The notes under the pieces are model-generated. The model was not told the origin of the DNA. It ran no database searches and saw only the letters and a program-made list of their open reading frames with translations. This document shows positions 52,560-61,047 of a DNA stretch of 64,000 nucleotides, piece by piece (position 1 is the stretch's first letter; every line of letters begins with the position of its first letter). Source of the DNA: Candidatus Lutibacillus vidarii (GTDB lineage: Bacteria; Actinomycetota; Actinomycetes; Actinomycetales; Dermatophilaceae); assembly GCA_016717165.1 (NCBI GenBank), contig JADKGA010000002.1, positions 558,001-622,000 on the forward strand, read 5' to 3'. Made by a program: the position numbers and the translations under genes.

Positions 52560-53633
52560 ATGCGCAGCGCCAAGGACTTCTTCCGACCACTGGCGATGGG
52601 GGCTCCCGCCCCGCTCCGGGAGATCCCGGTGCGCCCCAGCCGGGTCATCCACTTCTTCGACCCGAGCAACGCGAAGATGGCCGCCAAGGTGCCGGACCTC
52701 GTCGGCACCGTCGACATCCTCCTCGGCAACCTCGAGGACGGGGTGAAGGCCGAGAACAAGATCGCCGCGCGTGAGGGTCTGCTCGGGATCGGTCGCGCGG
52801 TCGACTTTGGCAGCTTCACCCAGTTCTGGACCCGGCTCAACGCCTTGGACTCGCCGTGGTTCCTCGACGATGTCACCGCGCTGATCCCCGCCATCGGCGA
52901 CAAGCTCGACGTCGTCATGATCCCCAAGGTCGAGGGCGCCGAGGACATCCACTATGTCGACCGGCTGCTCGCCCAGCTCGAGGCGAAGGCCGGTCTGACC
53001 CGGCCGGTCATGGTCCACGCCATCCTCGAGACCGCCCGCGGCATGGCCAATGTCGAGGAGATCTGTGCCGCCTCGCCGCGGATGCAGGGCCTCTCGCTCG
53101 GCCCGGCCGACCTGGCCGCCTCCCGCCGGATGAAGACCACCCGGGTCGGGGGCGGGCACCCCGGGTACCTCGTGCGTCAGGACCCGGACCCGGCTGACCC
53201 GGCCGGCATCGACGGCCAGCGGGCGACATACCAGCAGGATCTGTGGCACTACACCATCGCCAGGATGGTCGATGCCTGCGCGATGAACGGGATCCTCCCG
53301 TTCTACGGCCCGTTCGGCGATATCAAGGACGTCGTCGCGTGCGAGGACCAGTTCCGCAACGCCTACCTGCTCGGGTGCGTGGGTGCCTGGTCGCTGCACC
53401 CGGCCCAGATCACCGTGGCGAAGAAGGTCTTCAGCCCGGACCCCGCCGACGTCGTCCACGCCCGTCGGGTCGTCGAGGCGATGGGGGACGGTACCGGAGC
53501 GGTCATGCTGGGCGGCAAGATGGAGGACGACGCAAGCCTCAAGCAGTGCCAGGTCCTCCTCGCCCTCGCCGACCAGCTCGCGGCCCTCGACCCGGCGCTG
53601 GCGGCGGCGTATGCCGACACCGCGGCCGGCTGA
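52560..53633 (+). CDS. CitE-superfamily CoA-ester lyase, malyl/citramalyl-CoA lyase-like
   Basis: A 357-aa HpcH/HpaI-fold TIM-barrel lyase. Metal and CoA contacts are visible: LLGNLEDGVKAENK (metal Asp), MIPKVEGAEDIHYVD (metal Glu), and LGPADLAASRRM. Length and the MRSAKDFFRPL N-terminus fit Mcl1-type malyl-CoA/beta-methylmalyl-CoA lyases used in the ethylmalonyl-CoA or 3-hydroxypropionate pathways rather than the 290-aa CitE subunit. AGGGAG precedes ATG 52560. A second, shorter family member follows after 41 bp. No citrate lyase alpha or gamma genes are present. Confidence 0.82.
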   Translation: MRSAKDFFRPLAMGAPAPLREIPVRPSRVIHFFDPSNAKMAAKVPDLVGTVDILLGNLEDGVKAENKIAAREGLLGIGRAVDFGSFTQFWTRLNALDSPWFLDDVTALIPAIGDKLDVVMIPKVEGAEDIHYVDRLLAQLEAKAGLTRPVMVHAILETARGMANVEEICAASPRMQGLSLGPADLAASRRMKTTRVGGGHPGYLVRQDPDPADPAGIDGQRATYQQDLWHYTIARMVDACAMNGILPFYGPFGDIKDVVACEDQFRNAYLLGCVGAWSLHPAQITVAKKVFSPDPADVVHARRVVEAMGDGTGAVMLGGKMEDDASLKQCQVLLALADQLAALDPALAAAYADTAAG

Positions 53634-53674
53634 GCCCGACCTCGACCGATAGCTCCTGCGAGAAAGGACGCTCG

Positions 53675-54550
53675 ATGCGCCACCCGTCATACCGTCCGCG
53701 CCGTTCGGTGCTCTACATGCCCTCCTCCAACGAGCGGGCCCTGGAGAAGGCGAAGACGATCCCGTGCGACGCGCTCATCCTCGACCTGGAGGACGCGGTC
53801 GCCCCGGACGCCAAGGACGCGGCCCGTGAGGCGGCCTGCGCCGCGGTGCGGTCGGGGGAGTACGGCCGCAAGGAGCTGACCATCAGGATCAACGCGGTCG
53901 GCACACAGTGGCACTGGCCGGACCTCATGGCGGCCTGCGCGGCCGGCCCGGACGGCATCGTCGTGCCCAAGGTGGGCTCGCGGAAGATGGTCCACGACCT
54001 GGTGCGCTGCCTCGAGCGGTTCAAGGCCCCGAAGCGGACCAAGCTGTGGGCGATGGTCGAGACCCCCGAGGCGATCCTCGGCGCGGAGCGGCTCGCCTCC
54101 GCCTCGGACCGCCTCGGCGTGCTCGTCATGGGCACCAACGACCTGGTCAAGGAGCTCGGGGCGCTGCATGTTCCCGGTCGCGGGCCGGTCCTGCCGGCGC
54201 TGTCCTGGGCCATGCTGGCCGCCCGGGCAGCCGGGGTCGGGATCATCGACGGGGTCTTCAACGACGTCAAGGACGCCGAGGGCTTCCGGGCCGAGTGCGT
54301 CCAGGGTCGGCAGATGGGCTTCGACGGCAAGACGCTGATCCACCCTGGCCAGGTCGACGTCTGCAACGAGGTCTTCTCGCCGAGCGAGGCCGACGTCGAG
54401 GACGCCCGCGGGATGATCGCCGCCTTCGAGGAGGCCGTCGCGCGCGGCTCCGGTGTGGTGACCTACAAGGGCAAGATGGTCGAGAACCTCCATGTCGACA
54501 CCGCGCGCAAGGTGCTTGCGACGCACGAGGCCATCTCCGCTCTCGGCTGA
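53675..54550 (+). CDS. CitE-superfamily CoA-ester lyase/thioesterase (second, 291 aa)
   Basis: A 291-aa HpcH/HpaI-fold protein with RRSVLYMPSSNERALEKAK, LILDLEDAVAPDAKD, IVVPKVGSRKM, WAMVETPEAILGAE and DGKTLIHPGQVDVCN, the standard CitE core. Ribosome site GAAAGGA precedes ATG 53675. Paired with the longer lyase upstream it resembles the Mcl1/Mcl2 pair of Rhodobacter, where the second protein is a (3S)-malyl-CoA thioesterase; that role here is an inference. Ends at a 24-bp palindrome. Confidence 0.83.
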   Translation: MRHPSYRPRRSVLYMPSSNERALEKAKTIPCDALILDLEDAVAPDAKDAAREAACAAVRSGEYGRKELTIRINAVGTQWHWPDLMAACAAGPDGIVVPKVGSRKMVHDLVRCLERFKAPKRTKLWAMVETPEAILGAERLASASDRLGVLVMGTNDLVKELGALHVPGRGPVLPALSWAMLAARAAGVGIIDGVFNDVKDAEGFRAECVQGRQMGFDGKTLIHPGQVDVCNEVFSPSEADVEDARGMIAAFEEAVARGSGVVTYKGKMVENLHVDTARKVLATHEAISALG

Positions 54551-54558
54551 CGCGCAGA

Positions 54559-54582
54559 CGGTGCCCGGCGCGCCGGGCACCG
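54559..54582. terminator. 24-bp perfect GC palindrome between convergent genes
   Basis: CGGTGCCCGGCG followed at once by its reverse complement, 8 bp after the lyase stop and 22 bp before the esterase stop. Probable bidirectional terminator. Confidence 0.72.
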
Positions 54583-54604
54583 GTCGACGGGGTGTCGGCC
54601 CCGC

Positions 54605-55384
54605 TCAGTCGGTGAGGTGAGCGGCCAGCCAGGTCATCTGCGCGTCGGCGTGTCCGGCCCAGTACTCGGCGGTGTGACCGCCGGCGTCGAAGGTCGCCTC
54701 GATCGATGGCACGGCCGTGGCCAGCGCCCGGTTCGCCGCGATGAACGGGTCCGAGGTGCCACAGTCCAGCCGGACCGGCAGCGCGGCCAGGGCTTTCGCG
54801 TGGCGGAAGACGTCGTGCGCCTCGAAGTCCTCGCGGTCGTCGAACGCCCCCGGCGCCGAGTCGCCGGGGCGGCGCCACAGCGCGGCGCTCTCGGCGGCGA
54901 CGGCGGCCACCCGCGTCGGTCCGTAGGCCACGGCGAGCCACAGCGCGCCATAGCCGCCCATGGACAGCCCGGTCAGCCCGATGGGGGAGGCGCTGACGCC
55001 ATACTCACGGCGCAGCAACGGGACCAGCTCGTCCATGACCATGGCGCCGGTGTCGCTGCCGCGTCGCTTGTGCCAGTAGAGACCGGCCCCGTCGACCGAG
55101 GCGACGGCGAGCCCGGTCCGGGCGACCTGGTCGCCGAGCCGCACCGAGTCGAACGCGTCGTCGGCGCTGCCGCCCTTGCCGTGCAGCGCGACGACGAGCC
55201 GCGGGGCCGCAACGCCGGCCGGCCTCATGAGTCGCCACCGCGGCCGGGCACCGGGCCAGGCCGAGGTGGCCAGGGTCCCGGAGGCCTCGGTCACCCCGGC
55301 CGGCGTCGCCGCGCCGCAGCCGGCCAACGCGCTCAGCGCGCCCGCCCCGAGGACGGCGAGGGCCTCGCGTCTGGTCACCGGCAT
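54605..55384 (-). CDS. Lipoprotein esterase (alpha/beta hydrolase, putative esterase D-like)
   Basis: A 259-aa exported hydrolase. The N-terminus carries twin arginines (TRREALAVLGAGALSALAGC), so it looks like a Tat-exported lipoprotein with lipobox ALAGC. The catalytic domain shows LVVALHGKGGSADDAF, the nucleophile in GLSMGGYGALWLA, GTSDPFI with the acid, and GGHTAEYW with the His. This resembles antigen-85/esterase-D-like secreted esterases in layout. ATG 55382-55384 has TACATT seven bases upstream. Confidence 0.83.
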   Translation of the reverse strand: MPVTRREALAVLGAGALSALAGCGAATPAGVTEASGTLATSAWPGARPRWRLMRPAGVAAPRLVVALHGKGGSADDAFDSVRLGDQVARTGLAVASVDGAGLYWHKRRGSDTGAMVMDELVPLLRREYGVSASPIGLTGLSMGGYGALWLAVAYGPTRVAAVAAESAALWRRPGDSAPGAFDDREDFEAHDVFRHAKALAALPVRLDCGTSDPFIAANRALATAVPSIEATFDAGGHTAEYWAGHADAQMTWLAAHLTD

Positions 55385-55443
55385 ACCGACGAATGTATGC
55401 CGACCTGCACCCACGGCGCCGCGCGACTCCAGCGAGACCGGGC

Positions 55444-56286
55444 CTACCAGCGGGAGACGGCCGCCGCCATGAGGTCGCCGAAGAGCAGCTCGGGGTCGGC
55501 GGCATGCCCCTTCGCGGTGAACCACGAGCAGACGTTGACCGCGTCGCGGTGGAGGAAGTCCTGGCCGTGCGGGTTGCCGACGATGTCGACGATCTGCGGC
55601 CAGTCGATGACGACGAGGCGCTCACCGTCGAGGAGGACGTTGTAGGCCGACAGGTCACCGTGCGCCCAGCCCTGCTCGGCGAGGGTGAGCATGACCTCAC
55701 GGAGCTGGTCGAACAGGGAGGGGAGCAGGGCGCGGGGCGGCCGCGCGTCGGCGAGCCTCGGCGCGGCCAGGCCGTCGGGACTGCCGATGAACTCCATGAG
55801 CATCTCGGTCTCGGAGAGCTGGACCGGGTAGGGGACCGGAAGCCCGAGCTCCCAGATCCGGCCCAGTGCCGCGAACTCGGCACCGGCCCATTGCACCCCG
55901 ATGACCTCCTTGCCGAAGGCGGTCCGGGTCGCCATCGCCCGCATCTCCCGGGAACGACGCACCCGCCGGCCCTCGAGATACCCAGCGTCGCGATGGAAGA
56001 GCCGATGGTGGCTGGACCGGAACCGCTTGGCGGCGAGCAGGCAGCTGCGATCGGGGTCCTCCGGCACCCACCGGCGGATGAGGTGGACGTCGGCCTCCTT
56101 GCCGGTCTTGAGGACGCCGAGATCGGACTCCACGGCGCCGAGCTCGGTGACGACCCAGGAGGGTCGCGGCGCAGGGCCGTGCGTGGCCCCGTCCCAGGTC
56201 GACCAGCGCTCGCCCTCGGGTGGGGCGTCCGGGTGCGAGTCGACCGCGAGCTCTGCGGTCGGGTCGCGAGGTTCTGCAGGTGGCAC
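55444..56286 (-). CDS. RIO1-family serine/threonine kinase
   Basis: A 280-aa atypical kinase. Recognised by the RIO nucleotide loop (GVLKTGKEADVHLIRR), the lysine strand LLAAKRF, catalytic HGDLSAYNVLLDGERL (Asp and Asn) and metal-binding VVIDWPQIVD. Bacterial RIO kinases are poorly understood; archaeal and eukaryal ones act in ribosome maturation. GTG 56284-56286 is chosen for its upstream GGAGAG; longer frames would read through the divergent promoter of the acyl-CoA dehydrogenase. Confidence 0.87.
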   Translation of the reverse strand: MPPAEPRDPTAELAVDSHPDAPPEGERWSTWDGATHGPAPRPSWVVTELGAVESDLGVLKTGKEADVHLIRRWVPEDPDRSCLLAAKRFRSSHHRLFHRDAGYLEGRRVRRSREMRAMATRTAFGKEVIGVQWAGAEFAALGRIWELGLPVPYPVQLSETEMLMEFIGSPDGLAAPRLADARPPRALLPSLFDQLREVMLTLAEQGWAHGDLSAYNVLLDGERLVVIDWPQIVDIVGNPHGQDFLHRDAVNVCSWFTAKGHAADPELLFGDLMAAAVSRW

Positions 56287-56470
56287 GAGGTTGCTCTCCA
56301 ATGGTGGGAATGGCTCCAGGCTCGCGGCAACACCCCGCGCTCGGCAACGGAATATCGGCGCAGGGCGCGGCGTAACCGGACTCACAGGGGGGTGGCGTGC
56401 CCGGCATACGCGGCACTCGGCATACTCACAAGTGACCCCACCGCACATGGACCCAACGAAGGTGAGACCC

Positions 56471-57673
56471 ATGGGACGCCTGCAGACCACCGAAGGACTG
56501 ACCGAGGACCAGGGTGAGCTGCTCAAGCTGGTGCGTCAGTTCGTCGACGAGCAGATCATCCCGGTCGCGACCGAGCTGGAGCACAAGGACGAGTACCCCA
56601 CGGAGATCGTCGAGGGCATGAAGGAGATGGGGATCTTCGGCCTGATGATCCCCGAGGAGTACGGCGGGCTCGGCGAGTCGCTGCTCACCTACGCGCTGAC
56701 GGTCGAGGAGATCGCCCGCGGCTGGATGTCGGTCAGCGGCATCATCAACACCCACTTCATCGTCGCCTACATGCTCATCCAGCACGGCACCGAGGAGCAG
56801 AAGCAGAAGTACCTGCCTCGGATGGCGACCGGTGAGGTCCGCGGTGCCTTCTCGATGTCGGAGCCGGGGCTCGGGTCGGACGTGGCGGCCATCCGCACCA
56901 AGGCGGTCCGCGACGGCGACACCGACAGCTGGACGATCAACGGCCAGAAGATGTGGCTGACCAATGGCGGCTCCTCGAACCTCGTCGCCGTGCTGGTCAA
57001 GACCGACCTCGGCGAGAAGAGCGTCTACAAGAACATGACGACCTTCCTCATCGAGAAGGAGTCCGGCTTCGGCGAGACCGCCCAGGGCGTCACGGTCCCG
57101 GGCAAGATCGAGAAGATGGGCTACAAGGGCGTCGACACCACCGAGCTGGTCTTCGAGAACCACCACACGAGGACCGCCCAGATCCTTGGTGGGGTGCCCG
57201 GCAAGGGCTTCTACCAGATGATGGACGGCGTCGAGGTCGGCCGGGTCAATGTCGCGGCGCGCGCGTGCGGGCTGTCGATGCGGGCCTTCGAGCTCGGCAT
57301 CGCCTACGCCCAGCAGCGAGAGACCTTCGGCAAGAAGATCGCCGAGCACCAGGGCATCCTCTTCCGGCTCGCCGACATGGCCACCCGGCTCGAGGCCAGC
57401 CACCAGATGATGGTCAAGGCCGCACGACTCAAGGACGCCGGGCAGCGCAACGACCTCGAGGCGGGGATGGCGAAGTACCTCGCCGCCGAGAACTGCGCCA
57501 ATGTCGTCGAGCAGTCCTTCCGGATCCACGGCGGCTACGGCTACTCCAAGGAGTACGAGATCGAGCGGCTCTACCGCGAGGCCCCGATGCTGCTCATCGG
57601 TGAGGGCACCGCAGAGATCCAGAAGATGATCATCGGTCGTCGTCTGCTCGAGGAGTTCGCCCTCAAGGGCTGA
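56471..57673 (+). CDS. Acyl-CoA dehydrogenase
   Basis: A 400-aa flavoprotein dehydrogenase with both family signatures: GAFSMSEPGLGSDVAAIRTKA in the middle and the QxxGGxGY-type region RIHGGYGYSKEYEIERLYRE near the end, followed by GEGTAEIQ holding the catalytic Glu. GAAGGTGAG precedes ATG 56471, and CATACT at 56421-56426 may be its -10. The substrate is unknown; the nearby CitE-type lyases make a C4-C5 acyl-CoA plausible (inference). Confidence 0.93.
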   Translation: MGRLQTTEGLTEDQGELLKLVRQFVDEQIIPVATELEHKDEYPTEIVEGMKEMGIFGLMIPEEYGGLGESLLTYALTVEEIARGWMSVSGIINTHFIVAYMLIQHGTEEQKQKYLPRMATGEVRGAFSMSEPGLGSDVAAIRTKAVRDGDTDSWTINGQKMWLTNGGSSNLVAVLVKTDLGEKSVYKNMTTFLIEKESGFGETAQGVTVPGKIEKMGYKGVDTTELVFENHHTRTAQILGGVPGKGFYQMMDGVEVGRVNVAARACGLSMRAFELGIAYAQQRETFGKKIAEHQGILFRLADMATRLEASHQMMVKAARLKDAGQRNDLEAGMAKYLAAENCANVVEQSFRIHGGYGYSKEYEIERLYREAPMLLIGEGTAEIQKMIIGRRLLEEFALKG

Positions 57674-57779
57674 CCCTCGCCGGTCCCCGGCGGCCGGCGC
57701 TGCGGGGGTTTGCGCCCGCTCCTCCGCGCTCCTGCGCGTCACGTGTCAGGCGCTGGGCGGACAACTAAGGTAGGGCGAC

Positions 57780-58589
57780 ATGGTCCAGATCAGGGGCGCG
57801 CATGCCCTCGTCACGGGCGGGTCCAGCGGCATCGGTCTGGCGACCGCTGTGGCGCTGGCCGCCCGCGGGGCCCGGGTGACGATCTGGGCCCGCGGGCGGG
57901 AACGGCTCGAGGCTGCCGCGGCGGTGCTCACCGGGAACGGGGCACAGGCCCGCGCCGATGTCGTCGACGTCTCCGACGCTGCTGCGGTCTACGCCGGCGT
58001 CGAGCGGGCGGTTGCGGCATACGGGCCGGTGGACATTCTCGTCACCTCGGCGGGGGTGGCCCACCCTGGGCACTTCCTCCAGATCCCTCCCGAGGTCTTC
58101 CGGGAGATCATCGAGGTCAACTACTTCGGCACGCTCTATCCCGTCCAGGCGGTCGTCCCGAGCATGGTCGCGCGCGGCACCGGGTCGCTCGTCGCCATAT
58201 CGTCCGGCGCCGCGCTGCTGGGCCTGTTCGGGTTCTCGGCCTACAGCCCGGCCAAGTACGCCGTCCGGGGGCTCTTCGAGTCGCTGCGGGACGAGCTGAG
58301 GCCCCATGGCATCCACGTCGCCTGCGTCTACCCCCCGGACGTCGACACCCCGATGCTCGCCGCCGAGAACGAGACCAAGCCTGAGGAGACCGCCGCGATC
58401 TCCGGCACGGTCAAGCCGATCCCAGCGGACCAGGTGGCCGGCGCCGTGGTCAAAGGGATCGAGCGGCGCCAGTTTGCCATCTACCCGAATCGCTCGATGG
58501 CCCTGCTCGGCGTCGCTGGTCCGGCCTTGTCGCCCCTGTTGCGGAGGATGATCGACGACAAGGTCGACTCGATCCAGCGCCAGGGCTGA
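57780..58589 (+). CDS. Short-chain dehydrogenase, 3-ketosphinganine reductase-like
   Basis: A 269-aa SDR with TGGSSGIG (residues 12-19), NAG-region SAGVAHPG, catalytic Ser in ISSGAALLG and YSPAKY. After the active site it reads CVYPPDVDTPMLAAENETKP, the segment typical of 3-ketodihydrosphingosine reductases (TSC10/FVT1), which also end in a short hydrophobic C-terminal part, as here (MALLGVAGPALSPLL). Sphingolipids are unusual in actinobacteria, and no serine palmitoyltransferase is in the window, so the true substrate may be another 3-keto lipid. TAAGGT lies eight bases before the ATG. Confidence 0.84.
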   Translation: MVQIRGAHALVTGGSSGIGLATAVALAARGARVTIWARGRERLEAAAAVLTGNGAQARADVVDVSDAAAVYAGVERAVAAYGPVDILVTSAGVAHPGHFLQIPPEVFREIIEVNYFGTLYPVQAVVPSMVARGTGSLVAISSGAALLGLFGFSAYSPAKYAVRGLFESLRDELRPHGIHVACVYPPDVDTPMLAAENETKPEETAAISGTVKPIPADQVAGAVVKGIERRQFAIYPNRSMALLGVAGPALSPLLRRMIDDKVDSIQRQG

Positions 58590-58675
58590 CCTCGGGGGGA
58601 CGGTGTGGTGGCCGTTCGTGTGGTCCGGACGGATCGGTGTGCACGGACTCGGTCTGGGCAGGGGACAATGGAGCC

Positions 58676-59269
58676 ATGAGTATGACGACCCCCTCCCGAC
58701 CCAATCGCCTCCCAGGCCTGACCCTGGCGTACCCGCTCTCGCTCGGGGTCTTCGACAAGTACGAGGACGCCCAGCGGGCCGTGGACACCCTGTCGGACCA
58801 GGGTTTCCCCGTGGAGAACGTCCTCATTGTCGGCACCGAGCTCAAGCAGCTGGAGCGGATCACCGGCCGGCTGACCCAGGGGCGGGTCGCCGTCGGCGGC
58901 CTGCTCTCCGGACTGTGGCTCGGGCTTTTCGTCGGGCTGGTCTTCTCGCTCTTCGAGAGCAGCCGCAGCCCCGTCGTCGTCATCGGCTCGACGATGGCGT
59001 ACGGCGCGATCTTCGGGCTGGTCTGGGCGTTGATCGGCTATCGGCTGACCGGTGGGCACCGGGACTTCACCTCGGTGAGCCAGGTCGTCGCGACCAAGTA
59101 CGAAGTGCTGAGCGAGCACAAGGTGGCCGAGCAGGCTCGGCAGATCCTCCGTGAGGCCGGCCTCCTCGCGCCGGTGTGGACCCCGCCGAGCGCTCCCGCG
59201 CCCCAGGACCCGATCGCCCCGGCTGCGCCCCCGGCCCCACCAGCCCCGCCAGCCGGTCCGCTCGACTGA
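58676..59269 (+). CDS. General stress protein 17M-like membrane protein
   Basis: A 197-aa protein. The N-terminal domain (YPLSLGVFDKYEDAQRAVDTLSDQGFPVENVLIVGTEL) is the GSP 17M-type ferredoxin-like fold; two membrane segments follow (GLLSGLWLGLFVGLVFSLF and VVVIGSTMAYGAIFGLVWALIG), then a Pro/Ala tail (APPAPPAPPAGP). Common and uncharacterised in actinobacteria. GACAAT ends six bases before ATG 58676 with no ribosome site. Confidence 0.83.
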   Translation: MSMTTPSRPNRLPGLTLAYPLSLGVFDKYEDAQRAVDTLSDQGFPVENVLIVGTELKQLERITGRLTQGRVAVGGLLSGLWLGLFVGLVFSLFESSRSPVVVIGSTMAYGAIFGLVWALIGYRLTGGHRDFTSVSQVVATKYEVLSEHKVAEQARQILREAGLLAPVWTPPSAPAPQDPIAPAAPPAPPAPPAGPLD

Positions 59270-59372
59270 CCAGCGCGCTCGGGACCTTCGAGCGCGGCTG
59301 ACCGGCGAGCGCGGCAGGCCGGGAAGCAACCGTTCGGGGGGCCCAGCCGGTTCTCCAGGGGGAGGAGGGCCG

Positions 59373-59879
59373 ATGTCGACACAGACCAGCGGTTTCGAGG
59401 AGTTCGTCGTCGCGCGCTCGCCGCGCCTCGTGCGAACGGCTTACCTGCTGACCGGTGACCGCGACCTGGCCCAAGACCTCGTGCAGACCGCGCTGGCCCG
59501 CACCTGGCCGCACTGGCACCGGGTCCGCGACAACCAGCCCGAGGCGTATGTCCGCACCGTCATGGTTCGGCTGCAGCGGTCGATGTGGCGGCGGAAGTGG
59601 CGCGGTGAGGTGCCGACCGACGTGCTGCCCGAGCCGGGCTCGAGCGCGGCGCCGACCGATGCGGTCAACGACCGGGTGGTGCTTGCCAAGGCGCTCGCCC
59701 TCCTCCCGCCCGGCCAGCGGCAGATCGTCGTCCTGCGGTATGTCGACGATCTCTCCGTGGAGCAGGTCGCCTCGATCGTCGGGGTGGCTCCGGGCACCGT
59801 GAAGAGTCAGTCGGCCAAGGGCCTCGCGCGGCTGCGCGTGGCGCTCAGCACGCCCGTACCCGTGGAGGAGCGGACATGA
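59373..59879 (+). CDS. ECF RNA polymerase sigma factor (actinobacterial SigE/SigM-like subfamily)
   Basis: A 168-aa ECF sigma factor: region 2 RTAYLLTGDRDLAQDLVQTALARTWPHW, region 4 ALALLPPGQRQIVVLRYVDDLSVEQVASIVGVAPGTVKSQSAKG. The RTAYLLTGD opening is typical of the large actinobacterial SigE-family group that lacks ZAS-type partners. GGAGGAGGG precedes ATG 59373. It is the second ECF factor of the window and is coupled by ATGA overlap to a membrane protein that is its likely anti-sigma partner. Confidence 0.92.
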   Translation: MSTQTSGFEEFVVARSPRLVRTAYLLTGDRDLAQDLVQTALARTWPHWHRVRDNQPEAYVRTVMVRLQRSMWRRKWRGEVPTDVLPEPGSSAAPTDAVNDRVVLAKALALLPPGQRQIVVLRYVDDLSVEQVASIVGVAPGTVKSQSAKGLARLRVALSTPVPVEERT

Positions 59880-60985
59880 GCCACGACGACGAGATCATCG
59901 CCCGACTGGGTGCGATCGGTCAGCCCGGAGCAGAGGCGGACCTCGGGGTCGACCCGGCGGGTGTCCTCGAGCTGGCGCGCCGTCGCCGTCGGACGCGGGC
60001 AGTGCTCGGTGGGGCCGGGGTGGCCGCCGTCGTCCTTACCGTCGCGATGTCGATGAACCTCCTTGGCGGCCGGACGCAGTCCCAGTCACCGGCGGCGACC
60101 TCCCTGCCGACCACCACCAGCACGGCCACTCCGCCCGCCACCAGCAGCACCACCACGGAAGCCGCCCTGCTCTGCCCCGACCGTGGCGTCGGGACGGGCC
60201 CCGGCCTGTCCGGCGCCATCGACCTCAGTGCCGCGCTGGTCCCCGGCATGGTGCCCACCGACGCGGTCGTCTGCCGGTATGCCGACGTGGGCAGTGGTAC
60301 GCCAGCGGCCTTCGATGCTGACCGGGTGGCGCTGGCGGGCTCGCTCGTCGGCATCCCGCTCGACCTCGCCCATCTCGTCGCCGGTCCGGCCGACGCCTGC
60401 GCCGCGGACGCCGGGGCGCTGTCGTACTCCCTCGGCCTGCAGTATGCCGACGGGGTGGTCTGGGTGACCCCCGGGTCAGGCGGTGGCGGGTGCCCGGGTG
60501 CGACCAATGGCGTCTTCGAGACCCAGGACGGCGTGCTGCCGGCGCTGGCCGCGGCCTACCAGGCTCGGTCCTGGGTCGGCTTCGCCCAGGGAGAGGCTCC
60601 GAGGTGGGCGTGTGAAGGCTCCACGCGCGACGAGACCGGGCCGGCGACCTTCGTGCCGGCCGACCCCACTGCGGTGCGCGTCTGCCTGCGCACCGGCATG
60701 TCGGGGACCTCGACCGACCTTGATGTCGGCGCCGCGTCCGGGATCATCGCCGCACTGCGCGCATTGCCCGCCACCCGGGGCCCGGCCACCTGCCAGCCGA
60801 CCGGCAGGCCAGCCGGCCCACCGGTCCTCGAGGTGCTGCTGACCTTCGCGGACCGGGACCCGCGGACCCTGCGGATCAACCTGGGCTGCCGTCCGGCCGT
60901 CGTCGGGGGGACCATCGTCGCCCCCGACGCCGTCGCCGTGGTGGCCGCGATCACCGCCGCGACCGGCTACACCCTGCCCAGCTGA
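59876..60985 (+). CDS. Membrane-anchored putative anti-sigma/sensor protein
   Basis: A 369-aa single-span protein. Residues 1-45 are cytoplasmic (MSHDDEIIARLGAIG ... ELARRRRRTRAVLG), followed by a span (GGAGVAAVVLTVAMSMNLLGG), a Ser/Thr/Pro linker and an extracytoplasmic domain with five or six Cys residues (LCPDRG, VVCRYAD, DACAADAG, GGCPGATN, WACEGST, TCQPTGR). The overlap with the sigma gene start and this topology suggest a signal-receiving anti-sigma factor, although no known anti-sigma domain is visible. Its last codons lie in a 14-bp tandem repeat. Confidence 0.75.
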   Translation: MSHDDEIIARLGAIGQPGAEADLGVDPAGVLELARRRRRTRAVLGGAGVAAVVLTVAMSMNLLGGRTQSQSPAATSLPTTTSTATPPATSSTTTEAALLCPDRGVGTGPGLSGAIDLSAALVPGMVPTDAVVCRYADVGSGTPAAFDADRVALAGSLVGIPLDLAHLVAGPADACAADAGALSYSLGLQYADGVVWVTPGSGGGGCPGATNGVFETQDGVLPALAAAYQARSWVGFAQGEAPRWACEGSTRDETGPATFVPADPTAVRVCLRTGMSGTSTDLDVGAASGIIAALRALPATRGPATCQPTGRPAGPPVLEVLLTFADRDPRTLRINLGCRPAVVGGTIVAPDAVAVVAAITAATGYTLPS

Positions 60986-61008
60986 CCCTGCCCAGCTGAC
61001 CCTGCCCA
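60971..61008. repeat. 14-bp tandem repeat across a stop codon
   Basis: ACCCTGCCCAGCTG occurs at 60971-60984 and 60985-60998, with ten bases of a third copy at 60999-61008. The stop codon TGA (60983-60985) of the membrane protein falls on the junction of the first two units. Confidence 0.75.
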
Positions 61009-61047
61009 ACGGGCCCCTTGCCCAGCGGGCCGTCAGGAGGCGGCAGG

